NCBI RefSeq assembly: GCF_007827455.1
Contig: NZ_VISM01000001.1
Coordinates: 1,713,501-1,777,500 of the forward strand
Direction: 5' to 3'
Source of the DNA: Lutibacter sp. Hel_I_33_5
Lineage (GTDB): Bacteria > Bacteroidota > Bacteroidia > Flavobacteriales > Flavobacteriaceae
DNA length: 64,000 nucleotides
A program made the position numbers and the translations under genes. Of the stretch, positions 15,351-24,240 are shown piece by piece. The stretch's first letter is position 1. Each line of letters opens with the position of its first letter. The notes under the pieces are model-generated. The model was not told the origin of the DNA. It did no database searches and saw nothing but the letters and a program-made list of their open reading frames with translations.

Positions 15351-16508
15351 ATGCCTTTTTATCATAAATTAGGGAAAATACCACCCAAAAGACACACACA
15401 ATTTAGAAAAGCTGACGGAAGTTTGTATTACGAACAATTGTTTGGTACTATTGGTTTCGACGGAATGTCTACCAACAGCTATCACGAACATAGACCAACA
15501 ATGGTCAAAGAAATAAGAGAACAATATTCGGTTGAACCAAAAATTGCGAAAGCAAATAATATTCAATCCTATCGATTTCGTGGATTTCAAGTTCCGCCAG
15601 AAAACGATTATTTAAAAAGTAGAAAAGTAGTATTAACAAATTCCGATTGTAATATTATTTTATCAGCGCCAAAACAATCCACCAAAGAATATTTTTATAA
15701 AAACACAGATGCAGATGAAGTTATTTTCATTCATAAAGGATCAGGAAAATTAAGAACACATCTAGGAAACATCGATTTTAAATATGGAGATTATCTAGTT
15801 ATTCCACGCGGAATTATTTACAAACTAGATTTTGATGATGAAAATAATCGACTTTTTATTGTTGAATCTTATTCGCCAGTGTACACGCCAAAACGATACA
15901 GAAATTGGTTTGGTCAACTATTAGAACATTCGCCATTTTGCGAGCGCGATATTAGAAGGCCTTATGAATTAGAAACTAATAATGAAAAAGGCGATTTTTT
16001 AATCAACGTAAAAAAACAAGGAGAAATTATAGAAATGATTTATGCCTCACATCCTTTTGATGTGGTGGGTTATGACGGATATAATTATCCGTACGCGTTT
16101 TCAATTCACGATTTCGAACCAATCACAGGGCGTATTCATCAACCGCCACCAGTACATCAAACTTTTGAGACAAACGCCTTTGTAATTTGCAGTTTTGTGC
16201 CACGTTTGTACGATTATCATCCAAATTCAATTCCTGCGCCTTATAATCATAGCAACATAGATTCCGACGAGGTTTTGTATTATGTAGATGGCGATTTTAT
16301 GAGTAGAAACGATATCGATCAAGGTCATATTTCTTTGCATCCAGCAGGAATTCCACACGGTCCTCATCCAGGAACTACAGAAAAAAGTATTGGTAAAACA
16401 AAAACCGAAGAATTAGCGGTTATGGTAGATACTTTTAAGCCTTTAAAAGTTACCGAAGAAGCCATGAAAATTGCTGATGAAGATTATTATAAATCGTGGT
16501 TGGAGTAA
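15351..16508 (+). CDS. hmgA: homogentisate 1,2-dioxygenase
   Basis: 385 residues. It opens the ring of homogentisate to maleylacetoacetate in tyrosine degradation. Seen: a cupin fold with GSGKLRTHLGNIDFKYGDYL, the ring HQPPPVHQTFE, the iron-site region PYNHSNIDSDEVLYYVDGDF (His and Glu ligands), and HPAGIPHGPHPG. It is slightly shorter than the human enzyme, as is usual for Bacteroidota. The next gene is hppD, the preceding step, but a 263-base repeat unit starting in the hmgA stop codon separates them. Confidence 0.96.
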   Translation: MPFYHKLGKIPPKRHTQFRKADGSLYYEQLFGTIGFDGMSTNSYHEHRPTMVKEIREQYSVEPKIAKANNIQSYRFRGFQVPPENDYLKSRKVVLTNSDCNIILSAPKQSTKEYFYKNTDADEVIFIHKGSGKLRTHLGNIDFKYGDYLVIPRGIIYKLDFDDENNRLFIVESYSPVYTPKRYRNWFGQLLEHSPFCERDIRRPYELETNNEKGDFLINVKKQGEIIEMIYASHPFDVVGYDGYNYPYAFSIHDFEPITGRIHQPPPVHQTFETNAFVICSFVPRLYDYHPNSIPAPYNHSNIDSDEVLYYVDGDFMSRNDIDQGHISLHPAGIPHGPHPGTTEKSIGKTKTEELAVMVDTFKPLKVTEEAMKIADEDYYKSWLE

Positions 16509-16769
16509 GCCCATCTTAATCTTCCCAAAGGGAAGAAATACTCAGATGAGAAAATAAGATCATTAAAATAAAAATTAGAAGAAGCTATTTCTTGCTTTTC
16601 ACTGTATCTTTTTTAAGAAAAATAAAAAAGGATGCCGTTTCAATCAAGGCTAAACTTGTTTACAAACAAATTGCTTTAAAAAAAGAAATAGCTAATTTAT
16701 AAACAAAAATAACAAACACTAAATTCCCAGTAGAGTGTTCCTTCCCTTTGGGAAGGTTAGGATGGGCTT
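16507..16769. mobile_element. MITE-like inverted-repeat unit between hmgA and hppD
   Basis: Terminal arms at 16507-16535 and 16741-16769 are inverted copies matching 27 of 29 bases; the left arm runs from AAGCCCATC to CCCAAAGGGAAG, and the CTTCCC/GGGAAG part is itself a small palindrome. A nested pair, AGCTATTTCTT (16583-16593) and AAGAAATAGCT (16683-16693), lies inside, with a repeat core GGATGCCGTTTCAATC between. There is no transposase frame. The left arm begins inside the hmgA stop codon and the right arm ends 7 bases before the hppD start. Whether it moved by transposition is inference. Confidence 0.6.
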
Positions 16770-16776
16770 TCATATT

Positions 16777-17940
16777 ATGAGTAAAAAAGAAATAAAATCA
16801 GTAAACTACGGTTTAGAAAAAATATTTGAAGGAGCACAAGATTTCCTTCCATTATTAGGAACAGATTATGTAGAATTTTATGTAGGTAACGCAAAACAAT
16901 CTGCACACTTTTACAAAACAGCATTTGGGTTTCAGTCTTACGCGTATCGTGGATTAGAAACAGGCTCTACAGATTCTGTAAGTTATGTATTAACGCAAGA
17001 TAAAATCAAGTTGATTTTAACAACACCATTAAACAGTAAATCACCAATAAACGATCATATTGTAAAACATGGCGATGGTGTAAAAGTTGTTGCACTTTGG
17101 GTAGAAGATGCAAGAAAAGCGTACCAAGAAACTACTTCAAGAGGCGCAAAATCGTACATGGAACCAACAGTAGAAACTGACGAACATGGTGAAGTTGTAA
17201 GAGCAGGAATCTATACATATGGTGAAACTGTACACATGTTTGTGGAGCGTAAAAATTATAACGGCCCATTTTTACCAGGTTTTCAAAAATGGGAATCCGA
17301 TTATAATCCACCAGCGGCAGGATTAAAATACATTGATCACATGGTTGGTAATGTAGGTTGGAATCAAATGGATATTTGGGTAAAATGGTATGAAGATGTT
17401 ATGGGATTTGAAAACTTTTTATCGTTTGATGACAAGCAAATCCATACAGAATATTCAGCTTTAATGAGTAAAGTAATGTCGAACGGAAATGGAAGGATTA
17501 AGTTTCCAATTAACGAACCGGCAGAAGGAAAAAAACGCTCTCAGATAGAAGAATATTTAGACTTTTACGAAGGTGCAGGTGTGCAACATATTGCTGTTGC
17601 AACCGATGATATTATAAAAACAGTAAGTCAATTAAAGGCAAGTGGAGTTGAGTTTTTATCTACGCCGCCAGAAGAATATTACAAATCTGTTCCTGGAAGA
17701 TTAGAAGAATTTAGTCATGAATTAAGAGAAGATATCGAAAAACTAAAAGGTTTAGGTATTATGATTGACGCTGATGAAGAAGGTTATTTATTACAGATTT
17801 TTACAAAACCAATTGAAGACAGACCAACGTTATTTTTTGAGATTATTCAAAGAATGGGTGCAAGAGGTTTTGGTGCTGGGAACTTTAAAGCATTGTTTGA
17901 ATCAATAGAAAGAGAACAAGCTAAGAGAGGGACGTTATAA
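16777..17940 (+). CDS. hppD: 4-hydroxyphenylpyruvate dioxygenase
   Basis: 387 residues from ATG 16777; an upstream in-frame ATG lies inside the repeat arm. It converts 4-hydroxyphenylpyruvate to homogentisate. Seen: an N-terminal VOC domain (VEFYVGNAKQSAHFYKTAFG), then the catalytic domain with iron ligands in YIDHMVGNV (His), GVQHIAVAT (His) and TLFFEIIQRMG (Glu), and the C-terminal gate GFGAGNFKALFESIE. It is followed by a bidirectional terminator. It pairs with hmgA in tyrosine catabolism. Confidence 0.96.
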   Translation: MSKKEIKSVNYGLEKIFEGAQDFLPLLGTDYVEFYVGNAKQSAHFYKTAFGFQSYAYRGLETGSTDSVSYVLTQDKIKLILTTPLNSKSPINDHIVKHGDGVKVVALWVEDARKAYQETTSRGAKSYMEPTVETDEHGEVVRAGIYTYGETVHMFVERKNYNGPFLPGFQKWESDYNPPAAGLKYIDHMVGNVGWNQMDIWVKWYEDVMGFENFLSFDDKQIHTEYSALMSKVMSNGNGRIKFPINEPAEGKKRSQIEEYLDFYEGAGVQHIAVATDDIIKTVSQLKASGVEFLSTPPEEYYKSVPGRLEEFSHELREDIEKLKGLGIMIDADEEGYLLQIFTKPIEDRPTLFFEIIQRMGARGFGAGNFKALFESIEREQAKRGTL

Positions 17941-17990
17941 TCTTTTTTATCATTACAAATAAGAAAGATATTACTTCACAATTTTAAATA

Positions 17991-18020
17991 AAAAAGAGAA
18001 GCTTTTACACTTCTCTTTTT
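17991..18020. terminator. bidirectional terminator between hppD and nrdA
   Basis: Stem AAAAAGAGAAG (17991-18001) / CTTCTCTTTTT (18010-18020), 8-base loop. It sits between convergent genes, with A and T tracts at both sides. Confidence 0.85.
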
Positions 18021-18045
18021 TCTTAACTTTTAATTTATAAAGTGA

Positions 18046-19827
18046 TTATCCTTCGCAAGAAGCACACTCTTTCTTTTGCTTAAATTTCTGCGCAGCATTC
18101 ATACTGTGCTGGTAATACATAGATTTTACACCTAATTTCCATGCATTTACATATACTGCATTTACATCTTTAATTGGCATATCTGGATGTACCATAATGT
18201 TTATAGATTGTCCTTGATCGATATGGTTTTGTCTATTTGCTGCTTGATAAACAATTACGTTTTGGTCTATTTCTGAATAGGTTCTAAACACATCTTTTTC
18301 TTCTTCTGTTAAGAAATCTAAATGTAAAACAGAACCATCATTATCTCTAATACTGTTCCAAACATCTTTTGTATTTCTTCCTTTTTCTACTAGAACTTTT
18401 TCTAAAATTGGGTTTTTTATCGTCGTTTTTATCTTGGCAATATCTTTTACATAAATATTAGACCAAATTGGCTCAATTCCTTGAGATACTTGCCCTAAAA
18501 TAAACGCAGAAGATGTTGTTGGTGCAATAGCGTTTAAGGTTGTATTACGCCTTCCATACCCTTTTAAAATAGATGGCTCTCCATATTCTTTAGCCATTTC
18601 TTTTGATGCATTGTAAGACTTTTCTTTAATTACTTTAAAAATTTCGCTGTTTAACGTATATGCTTCTGCACTATCAAAAGCCAACATTTTAGATTGTAAT
18701 AAAGAATGCCATCCTAATGCTCCTAAACCTAACGCTCTATTTTCTTTTGCAAAATTATAGGCTTTCTCCATAAAACGAAACGTAAATTGATCGTCTCTAT
18801 CTTCAGAATTTTTATACACATCTAATTTTGTGATAAACTCTTCCATTACAGCATCTAAAAAGTAGGTCAATGTTTCTACAGCATCTGTGTCTTTCCATTG
18901 GTCATAATGCAATAAGTTTACAGATGATAAACAACAAACAAAAGACCAATCTTCATTAGAAGGTAACATGATTTCTGTACATAAGTTACTTGCGTAAATC
19001 TCGTGACCTTTGTCTTTATAAACATCTACGGTTCCATTATTTGCATTGTCTCTAAACAATATATATGGATATCCTATTTCTCCTCTTCTTTGTAAAATTT
19101 TAGCCCAAATACTTCTTTTTTCTACATCACCATCAATCATTTCTTGCATCCATTCGTTACCAACAGTAACACCATGAGTAAGTTCTTGAATTGGATTTCC
19201 TTCTGTACCTATTTCTAAAAATTCTTTAATATCTGGATGATCTATAGGTAAATATGGAGAAAAACGACCTCTTCTTACAGAACCTTGACTTACAACATCA
19301 ACCATTTTTTCAAACAATTGCATGATGTGAACTGAACCAGATGATGATCCATTATTTTTTACATCTGCTCCTCTTTCACGCAACTTACCAAAGTAACCAG
19401 AAGTTCCTCCACCTAGTTTGGACATCATACCAACTTCTGATTGTGAGAATAAAATATCTCCCATATCATCTGCAACATGTGAACCAAAACAACTAATTGG
19501 TAAACCTCTTTTCTTACCAAAGTTAGACCAAACTGGTGAGGCTAAAGAGTAATATCCTGCAGCCATATATTTATAGAACTTATCGGCAAATCCTGGTTTT
19601 CCTAAAATACGTTCTGCATTGTCTGCTATTTCGCGTATTCTTTCTTCAGGTGTAGTTTCTCCTGTTAAATATCCAGACTCTAAAAATTTACGACTATTTT
19701 CTGTTAGCCATGTAATTTCTGGATCTTTCATGTTATCTAGTATTTTTTTTCTAGAAACATTTCTTGCTTGAATCATTCTTTCGTGCTCGGTAAGTTCTTT
19801 AGTTGTTTTTTGGTCGTTTAGGTTCAT
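18046..19827 (-). CDS. nrdA: class I ribonucleoside-diphosphate reductase, alpha subunit (no ATP-cone)
   Basis: 593 residues. It reduces ribonucleoside diphosphates to deoxy forms. Seen: Cys113 in LPISCF and Cys298/299 (the redox pair region), the catalytic triad N281-C283-E285 in NLCTEIMLP, a tyrosine pair in MYYQHS for radical transfer, and the C-terminal shuttle pair CASC. The usual N-terminal ATP-cone is missing, making it much shorter than E. coli NrdA. The cone is found instead on the NrdB encoded 3 bases upstream. This architecture matches the Flavobacterium johnsoniae and Leeuwenhoekiella blandensis enzymes. Confidence 0.96.
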   Translation of the reverse strand: MNLNDQKTTKELTEHERMIQARNVSRKKILDNMKDPEITWLTENSRKFLESGYLTGETTPEERIREIADNAERILGKPGFADKFYKYMAAGYYSLASPVWSNFGKKRGLPISCFGSHVADDMGDILFSQSEVGMMSKLGGGTSGYFGKLRERGADVKNNGSSSGSVHIMQLFEKMVDVVSQGSVRRGRFSPYLPIDHPDIKEFLEIGTEGNPIQELTHGVTVGNEWMQEMIDGDVEKRSIWAKILQRRGEIGYPYILFRDNANNGTVDVYKDKGHEIYASNLCTEIMLPSNEDWSFVCCLSSVNLLHYDQWKDTDAVETLTYFLDAVMEEFITKLDVYKNSEDRDDQFTFRFMEKAYNFAKENRALGLGALGWHSLLQSKMLAFDSAEAYTLNSEIFKVIKEKSYNASKEMAKEYGEPSILKGYGRRNTTLNAIAPTTSSAFILGQVSQGIEPIWSNIYVKDIAKIKTTIKNPILEKVLVEKGRNTKDVWNSIRDNDGSVLHLDFLTEEEKDVFRTYSEIDQNVIVYQAANRQNHIDQGQSINIMVHPDMPIKDVNAVYVNAWKLGVKSMYYQHSMNAAQKFKQKKECASCEG

Positions 19828-19830
19828 AGT

Positions 19831-21105
19831 TTAAAATAAGTCGTCGCTGGTTATACTTTTGGTTCTTTTACTATAGTTGATAGATCTTTTAACGAAGAAA
19901 TCGCCATGTTTTGTTCCAATAATTTCATCATCAAACCAATCTGTTTCTGATACTAAAGCTTCATCTATATCAAATACTTTTTCTATTCCAATGCTTTCTA
20001 ATGATTTATTGAATCTGTTTTTTATGAATTCTTTAATTACTGCTTTAGGTAAGAAATCTAATTCTCCGTTTTCGAAAATCCAATCAATTAATTTACTTTC
20101 AGAAAGAAAAGCTTCCTTACAAGTTTCTTGCACTAATAAACTATGATCGTCATCAAACCAATCTGGATTTTCTTCTTTGATAATTTTAATCACATCGATA
20201 CCAAAATCTCCATGAATTTGCTCTTCTTTTGAGGTTGCCTCTACAACATTAGAAACTCCTTTTAATACATTTTTATGCTTGTTAAAAGCCATAATAATTA
20301 AGAACTGTGAAAATAACGACACATGTTCTATAAATAAAGAAAACAAAATAATTGATTCTGAAAACTCTTTATTGTCTTCACTATTTACATTTTTTAATGC
20401 TAATTCTAAATAATTAACACGTCTCATAATTACTGGGTTCTTCTTTAAGTTTTTAAACTCGTTATTCAACCCTAATATTTCTAATAAATGCGAATATGCA
20501 TCATGATGTCTAACTTCACTTTCTGCAAATGTAGACCCCACAGAACCAATTTCTGGCTTTGGCATTCTCTTATAAATATCTCCCCAAAAAGTTTTAACTG
20601 CTACCTCAATTTGAGAAATTGCTAACATGGTGTTTTTGATAGCATTTTTTTCTACGGGTGTAAGAATTGTCTTAAAATCCTGTATATCACTGGTGTAATT
20701 AAATTCTGTATGAATCCAATAAGAGTGTCTAATTGCATCGACATATTCATTTAATTCAGGATAATCGTAAGGTTTTAAGTTTAATCTCTTTTCAAAAATA
20801 TTTCGCTTTCTACTTCTAGCTTGTTCGTCTCTATATAAGATATAAGCTTTAGCAACATCTCTAAATGTGCTATCCATTAACTTATCTTCTACAATGTCTT
20901 GTATTTGCTCTACGGTAGGTGTATAATTAGGTTCTTTTAACTTCCTTTCTAACAACGTACCGATTACAATTTTAGAAATTGCTATTGCATCTTCTCTTGT
21001 TCCGTTATTTACGGAATTCATAGCATTTTCAATAGCTTTTGTAATTTTGTCTAACTCGAAACTACTAGTTTCTGAGTCTCTTTTTATGATTTGAGTAATT
21101 TGCAC
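19831..21105 (-). CDS. nrdB: ribonucleotide reductase beta subunit with N-terminal ATP-cone (class Id-like)
   Basis: 424 residues, longer than a plain NrdB because of an ATP-cone at about 1-100 (ITQIIKRDSETSSFELDKIT and YILYRDEQARSRKR). The ferritin-like part shows E197, H200 and Y204 (EVRHHDAY, the spacing of E. coli E115-H118-Y122), E260, and E295-H298 (KEEQIH); E167 is the likely first metal ligand. Related flavobacterial enzymes use a dimanganese cofactor and are switched off by dATP binding to the NrdB cone. The gene precedes nrdA with 3 bases between, as one transcript. Confidence 0.95.
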   Translation of the reverse strand: MQITQIIKRDSETSSFELDKITKAIENAMNSVNNGTREDAIAISKIVIGTLLERKLKEPNYTPTVEQIQDIVEDKLMDSTFRDVAKAYILYRDEQARSRKRNIFEKRLNLKPYDYPELNEYVDAIRHSYWIHTEFNYTSDIQDFKTILTPVEKNAIKNTMLAISQIEVAVKTFWGDIYKRMPKPEIGSVGSTFAESEVRHHDAYSHLLEILGLNNEFKNLKKNPVIMRRVNYLELALKNVNSEDNKEFSESIILFSLFIEHVSLFSQFLIIMAFNKHKNVLKGVSNVVEATSKEEQIHGDFGIDVIKIIKEENPDWFDDDHSLLVQETCKEAFLSESKLIDWIFENGELDFLPKAVIKEFIKNRFNKSLESIGIEKVFDIDEALVSETDWFDDEIIGTKHGDFFVKRSINYSKRTKSITSDDLF

Positions 21106-21436
21106 AGTAAATTGATGTTATTAAAGAGTTAAATAATCGTAGCTAACGACCTCTACAAAGATTGCATTTTTTGCTCCAAAAAGAAAGCCATACTTATTCA
21201 CAAAACCCTTGAAGTTTTTAACAAATTGATGTTTTTTTGAAAAAAATCAAATAAAAAAACTCGAACTAAATATCTGTATTTCAAATATTTATATGCTATT
21301 TTTTTAAAGACCTATTGATTTTGCTGACATTCTTAAAAAAGCTTAAATTAAAAGTATGATTCGTTTTTCGAAATAAAAAGGCATAAAAAAACCTGCTCAA
21401 TTTTAAGCAGGTTAATTAGTATTTTTATAAAATAGG
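21106..21436. other. 331-base gap between nrdB and a lipoprotein gene
   Basis: It contains the nrdB upstream region. A CAAAGATT at 21156-21163 is one base off a reverse-strand -7 element, with no -33 partner at the right distance. A+T-rich DNA with nothing recognisable follows (about 21200-21380), then the terminator at 21383-21413. No coding frame or RNA gene seen. Confidence 0.5.
21383..21413 (-). terminator. intrinsic terminator of the paired lipoprotein genes
   Basis: Stem AACCTGCT (21390-21397) / AGCAGGTT (21406-21413), 8-base loop. It is followed on the reverse strand by a run of seven T. It lies 24 bases past the stop at 21437. Confidence 0.8.
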
Positions 21437-21949
21437 TTAATTTAAAGTAGCAGTAAGACCTACAGTAGCTTCAACTTCAAAATTCATGTCTCCTGCATCT
21501 GATAATGTACTTCCAGCAAATTCAAAACTTATTTGATTTCCACTAGAAAACAATGAAGTTAATTCTTCTAATTTTGCAGCATCTGTTACAGAAACAGAAT
21601 TACCGCTTGCGGCTGAGACTTTTACATCTACAACAGAAACAATCTCTTTACCATTTACTTTTATATTTAAAGACACTATTCCGTCTGCATTTCCACTAAA
21701 CTTATCAAATTTATAAGAAAATGAAGTTACAGATATCGCAGATAGATTTCCAATGTCATTTATATAATCTCCTAAATTGGCTGTTGCTGCTTTTGTAAAG
21801 CTAACTGCAGTTCCATTAGTTTTTGGAACTGTAATTTGACCTGTTGATTGTGAAAAAGAAGTTGCTGTAGTAAGTTTTGGCGCTTTAAGTGTATCACAAG
21901 ATGTGATTACAAACGTTAAAATGGTTAGTAATAGTGTAATTTTTTTCAT
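21437..21949 (-). CDS. hypothetical lipoprotein, copy 2 of a tandem pair
   Basis: 170 residues. A lipobox (FVITSC, Cys at 18) is followed by a beta-rich body. It is clearly paralogous to the protein encoded 18 bases upstream: shared [IV]VPKTN at the N-terminal third, a hydrophobic core with NL..YI..[IV].N[LV], and the same ending (SLLS/TLS..G.M.F..E..V.LTAT[LI]N). No known domain name comes to mind. The pair is probably one transcript ending at the 21383 terminator. Function unknown. Confidence 0.7.
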   Translation of the reverse strand: MKKITLLLTILTFVITSCDTLKAPKLTTATSFSQSTGQITVPKTNGTAVSFTKAATANLGDYINDIGNLSAISVTSFSYKFDKFSGNADGIVSLNIKVNGKEIVSVVDVKVSAASGNSVSVTDAAKLEELTSLFSSGNQISFEFAGSTLSDAGDMNFEVEATVGLTATLN

Positions 21950-21967
21950 AGTTTGCTGGAGTAAACT

Positions 21968-22495
21968 TTAATTTATCGTTGCGGTTAATTTAACACTTAC
22001 TTCTATATCAAATTCCATTTTTCCTTCATTAGAGAGTAAACTTCCAGAAACAGAAAACATTGAAGTTGTATTGTTTAATAGAAATACTTTCTCTAATTCT
22101 TTAATAATTGTTGGATCAGTAATTTTATAAACTGTACCTTTTGTTGCTTCTTGCGATGGATTTACATTGGTAATAGACATTAATGTTAATGCATCTGCTG
22201 CTTTAACACTTAATGATTGTATAATGCCTTTTGTATTTCCTGTAAAGTTTTTAAGTTGAAAACTTACCTCACTAATTGCAATTCCAGTTACATTGTTAAC
22301 ATTAGAAATGTATTCTGCTAAATTAACAGCTGTTGATTTTTTTTCGAACTCGAAAGGTGTATTGTTTGTTTTTGGAACAACAACTCTAATTGCTTTAGAG
22401 AAATCACTTTTAGCCATTATTTGAACTGCTTCTTGATTTATTTCACAAGAAATAAACAAAACTAATAACGTTACTACTGTCGTTATTTTTTTCAT
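21968..22495 (-). CDS. hypothetical lipoprotein, copy 1 of a tandem pair
   Basis: 175 residues with an N-terminal lipobox (LVLFISC, Cys at 17). It aligns along its whole length with the following gene product; both have VPKTN near residue 40 and finish LTAT[IL]N. This points to tandem gene duplication followed by strong divergence. No enzymatic motif is seen; the strand-rich, Thr/Ser/Asn-rich composition suggests a beta-sandwich on the cell surface or in the periplasm. Confidence 0.7.
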   Translation of the reverse strand: MKKITTVVTLLVLFISCEINQEAVQIMAKSDFSKAIRVVVPKTNNTPFEFEKKSTAVNLAEYISNVNNVTGIAISEVSFQLKNFTGNTKGIIQSLSVKAADALTLMSITNVNPSQEATKGTVYKITDPTIIKELEKVFLLNNTTSMFSVSGSLLSNEGKMEFDIEVSVKLTATIN

Positions 22496-22568
22496 TGAGG
22501 AATAGTATTAAATTAGTGTTGCAAAAATACGAATAAATTGTTTAAACTCTTTTTATGATGCAAAAATA

Positions 22569-22638
22569 AACAGTGTTAGCAATGCTAACACTGTTATCAC
22601 AATTGATAATGATACCAAAACAATTTTCAATTGTGGTA
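22569..22638 (-). terminator. two hairpins after the ELWxxDGT-repeat gene
   Basis: Nearest the gene: ATACCA-AAA-CAATT-TTC-AATTG-TGGTAT (22612-22638). Further on: AACAGTGTTAGC (22569-22580) / GCTAACACTGTT (22584-22595), followed on the reverse strand by TTTATTTTTG. The second is the likely terminator. Confidence 0.65.
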
Positions 22639-24231
22639 TTACTTTTTCACAAACTTCTTTAGATACTCCCTTCCTTCTCCTTGTATTTTTAAGAGATAAA
22701 TTCCTTTAGAGAAATTTGATACATCAAGGTTTATAATTGATTGATTATCGATTTTCTTACTCAAACTTTTTTGTCCCATTAAATTAAAGATTTCAACTTT
22801 TTTAATAGAGCTATTATTTTGTAAAGAAATGTTTATAGTAGTATCTGTAGGGTTAGGATAAACACTAACTTTTTCAATATCAAACTTATTTACTGAAAGC
22901 GTTAAAGGTGTATATTTCCACATATCATAACCAGAACCTGTATAGTTTGCGGCAAAATATAAACTATTTTTATAACAGAAAAATTGTGATGGAATTGACC
23001 CAAAAAATGCATCATTTACTGCTTCTTGTGGTGCTATGGGAGTAGCATTTCCAGTCGTTTTAAACTCAAACAATCCATGTTTACCATTATACGCTCTAAA
23101 ATACATGTTGTCTCCACAGTTACAAAATGCTGATGGACTACCACCAATCGAACCAGAATAAACATCTTCTGCTAAAGTAGTAGAACCGTTTCTTCTAACA
23201 AATAATTCGATTCCTGTTTCTGGTTTTGCTGCAGTAAAATACATTCCATCATTATAAACAATTGCTGGAGAAAAACCCCCACCTTCGGCTCCTGGTTTAA
23301 GGTCTAATTCTCTTGTAACACTATTTGTTGTTAAGTTGTACTTATGCATTTCTATTCCATGTTCATCATCAGATTGTGCTTGAAAAAACAAACTCTCGCT
23401 ATACACAAAAAACTTCGCTGGATGGCTAGATTTATCTTCTTCATAAATATCTTTTATCATTACTGTTCCGGATTCGGTACCATCAGTTTTCCATAACTCA
23501 GTTCCTTTAGAAAGTGTTTCTGCAGAAAAATAAATTTTACTTGCATACTCAATAAAGTATTGTGGAGAAGAACCAGGAGCACCAACATAGATATCTTTTA
23601 TCATTTTTGTTCCAGAATCTGTTCCGTCCGATTTCCAAAGCTCACTACCGCCTGCACCATCATTTGCTCTAAAAACAATACTGTTTTCAAAAGGCATTAA
23701 TTGAGAGTTAAATTGTAAACTACTCCAACTATCTGGGTAAATATCTTTGACCAAAGTTGTTCCAGAAGTAGTACCGTCAGATTTCCATAGTTCTTTTCCG
23801 TTTGTTGGATTTTCACCCACAAAAAACAACAAGTTGTTTGCTACAGCAAAACTCCCTGTTGGTGTTACCGCATCCTTTACTAAAACTGTTCCTGATTCTG
23901 AACCATCGGTAACCCATAAACCATTATTACCACCTTCATTAGCAATAAAGTATAATTTGCCATTATATTCTATAAAACTTCTTGGATCTGAACTATCGCT
24001 GGAGTTAGGATTAATATCTTTTATTTTAACCGTTCCTGATTGTGTTCCGTCTGATTTCCAAAGTTCTACACCGTCATCATCTTTTGCTTGAAAAATTAAC
24101 ATACCATTATATTCTGTAAAATATTTTGGTTGAAAATCTCCAAATTGATTGAAGTCAAATAATTCAAACGTTTGAGAAAAACCAAGTGAGGTTATAAAAA
24201 GAATTAGTATTAGTAGTGTTTTTTTCATCAT
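22639..24231 (-). CDS. ELWxxDGT-repeat protein with T9SS C-terminal sorting domain
   Basis: 530 residues. After a signal peptide (about 1-20, ending GFSQ) come repeated blocks with ELWKSDGT, SGT..[IV]KDI and a [IL].F.A.. core, at intervals of about 45-50 residues (about six clear copies). The C-terminal 75 residues form a type A T9SS sorting domain: VSVYPNPTDTTINI, VEIFNLMGQK, and GIYLLKI ending KKFVKK. It is predicted to cross the outer membrane by the type IX system and be surface bound or released. Two adjacent ATGs (24231, 24228) are possible starts. Confidence 0.88.
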   Translation of the reverse strand: MMKKTLLILILFITSLGFSQTFELFDFNQFGDFQPKYFTEYNGMLIFQAKDDDGVELWKSDGTQSGTVKIKDINPNSSDSSDPRSFIEYNGKLYFIANEGGNNGLWVTDGSESGTVLVKDAVTPTGSFAVANNLLFFVGENPTNGKELWKSDGTTSGTTLVKDIYPDSWSSLQFNSQLMPFENSIVFRANDGAGGSELWKSDGTDSGTKMIKDIYVGAPGSSPQYFIEYASKIYFSAETLSKGTELWKTDGTESGTVMIKDIYEEDKSSHPAKFFVYSESLFFQAQSDDEHGIEMHKYNLTTNSVTRELDLKPGAEGGGFSPAIVYNDGMYFTAAKPETGIELFVRRNGSTTLAEDVYSGSIGGSPSAFCNCGDNMYFRAYNGKHGLFEFKTTGNATPIAPQEAVNDAFFGSIPSQFFCYKNSLYFAANYTGSGYDMWKYTPLTLSVNKFDIEKVSVYPNPTDTTINISLQNNSSIKKVEIFNLMGQKSLSKKIDNQSIINLDVSNFSKGIYLLKIQGEGREYLKKFVKK

Positions 24232-24240
24232 TATATGTTT

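Noticed and set aside
21194..21202. TTATTCACA, resembling a DnaA box, upstream of nrdB
   Set aside because: A single near-match in A+T-rich DNA with no cluster and no dnaA or dnaN nearby; not an origin.
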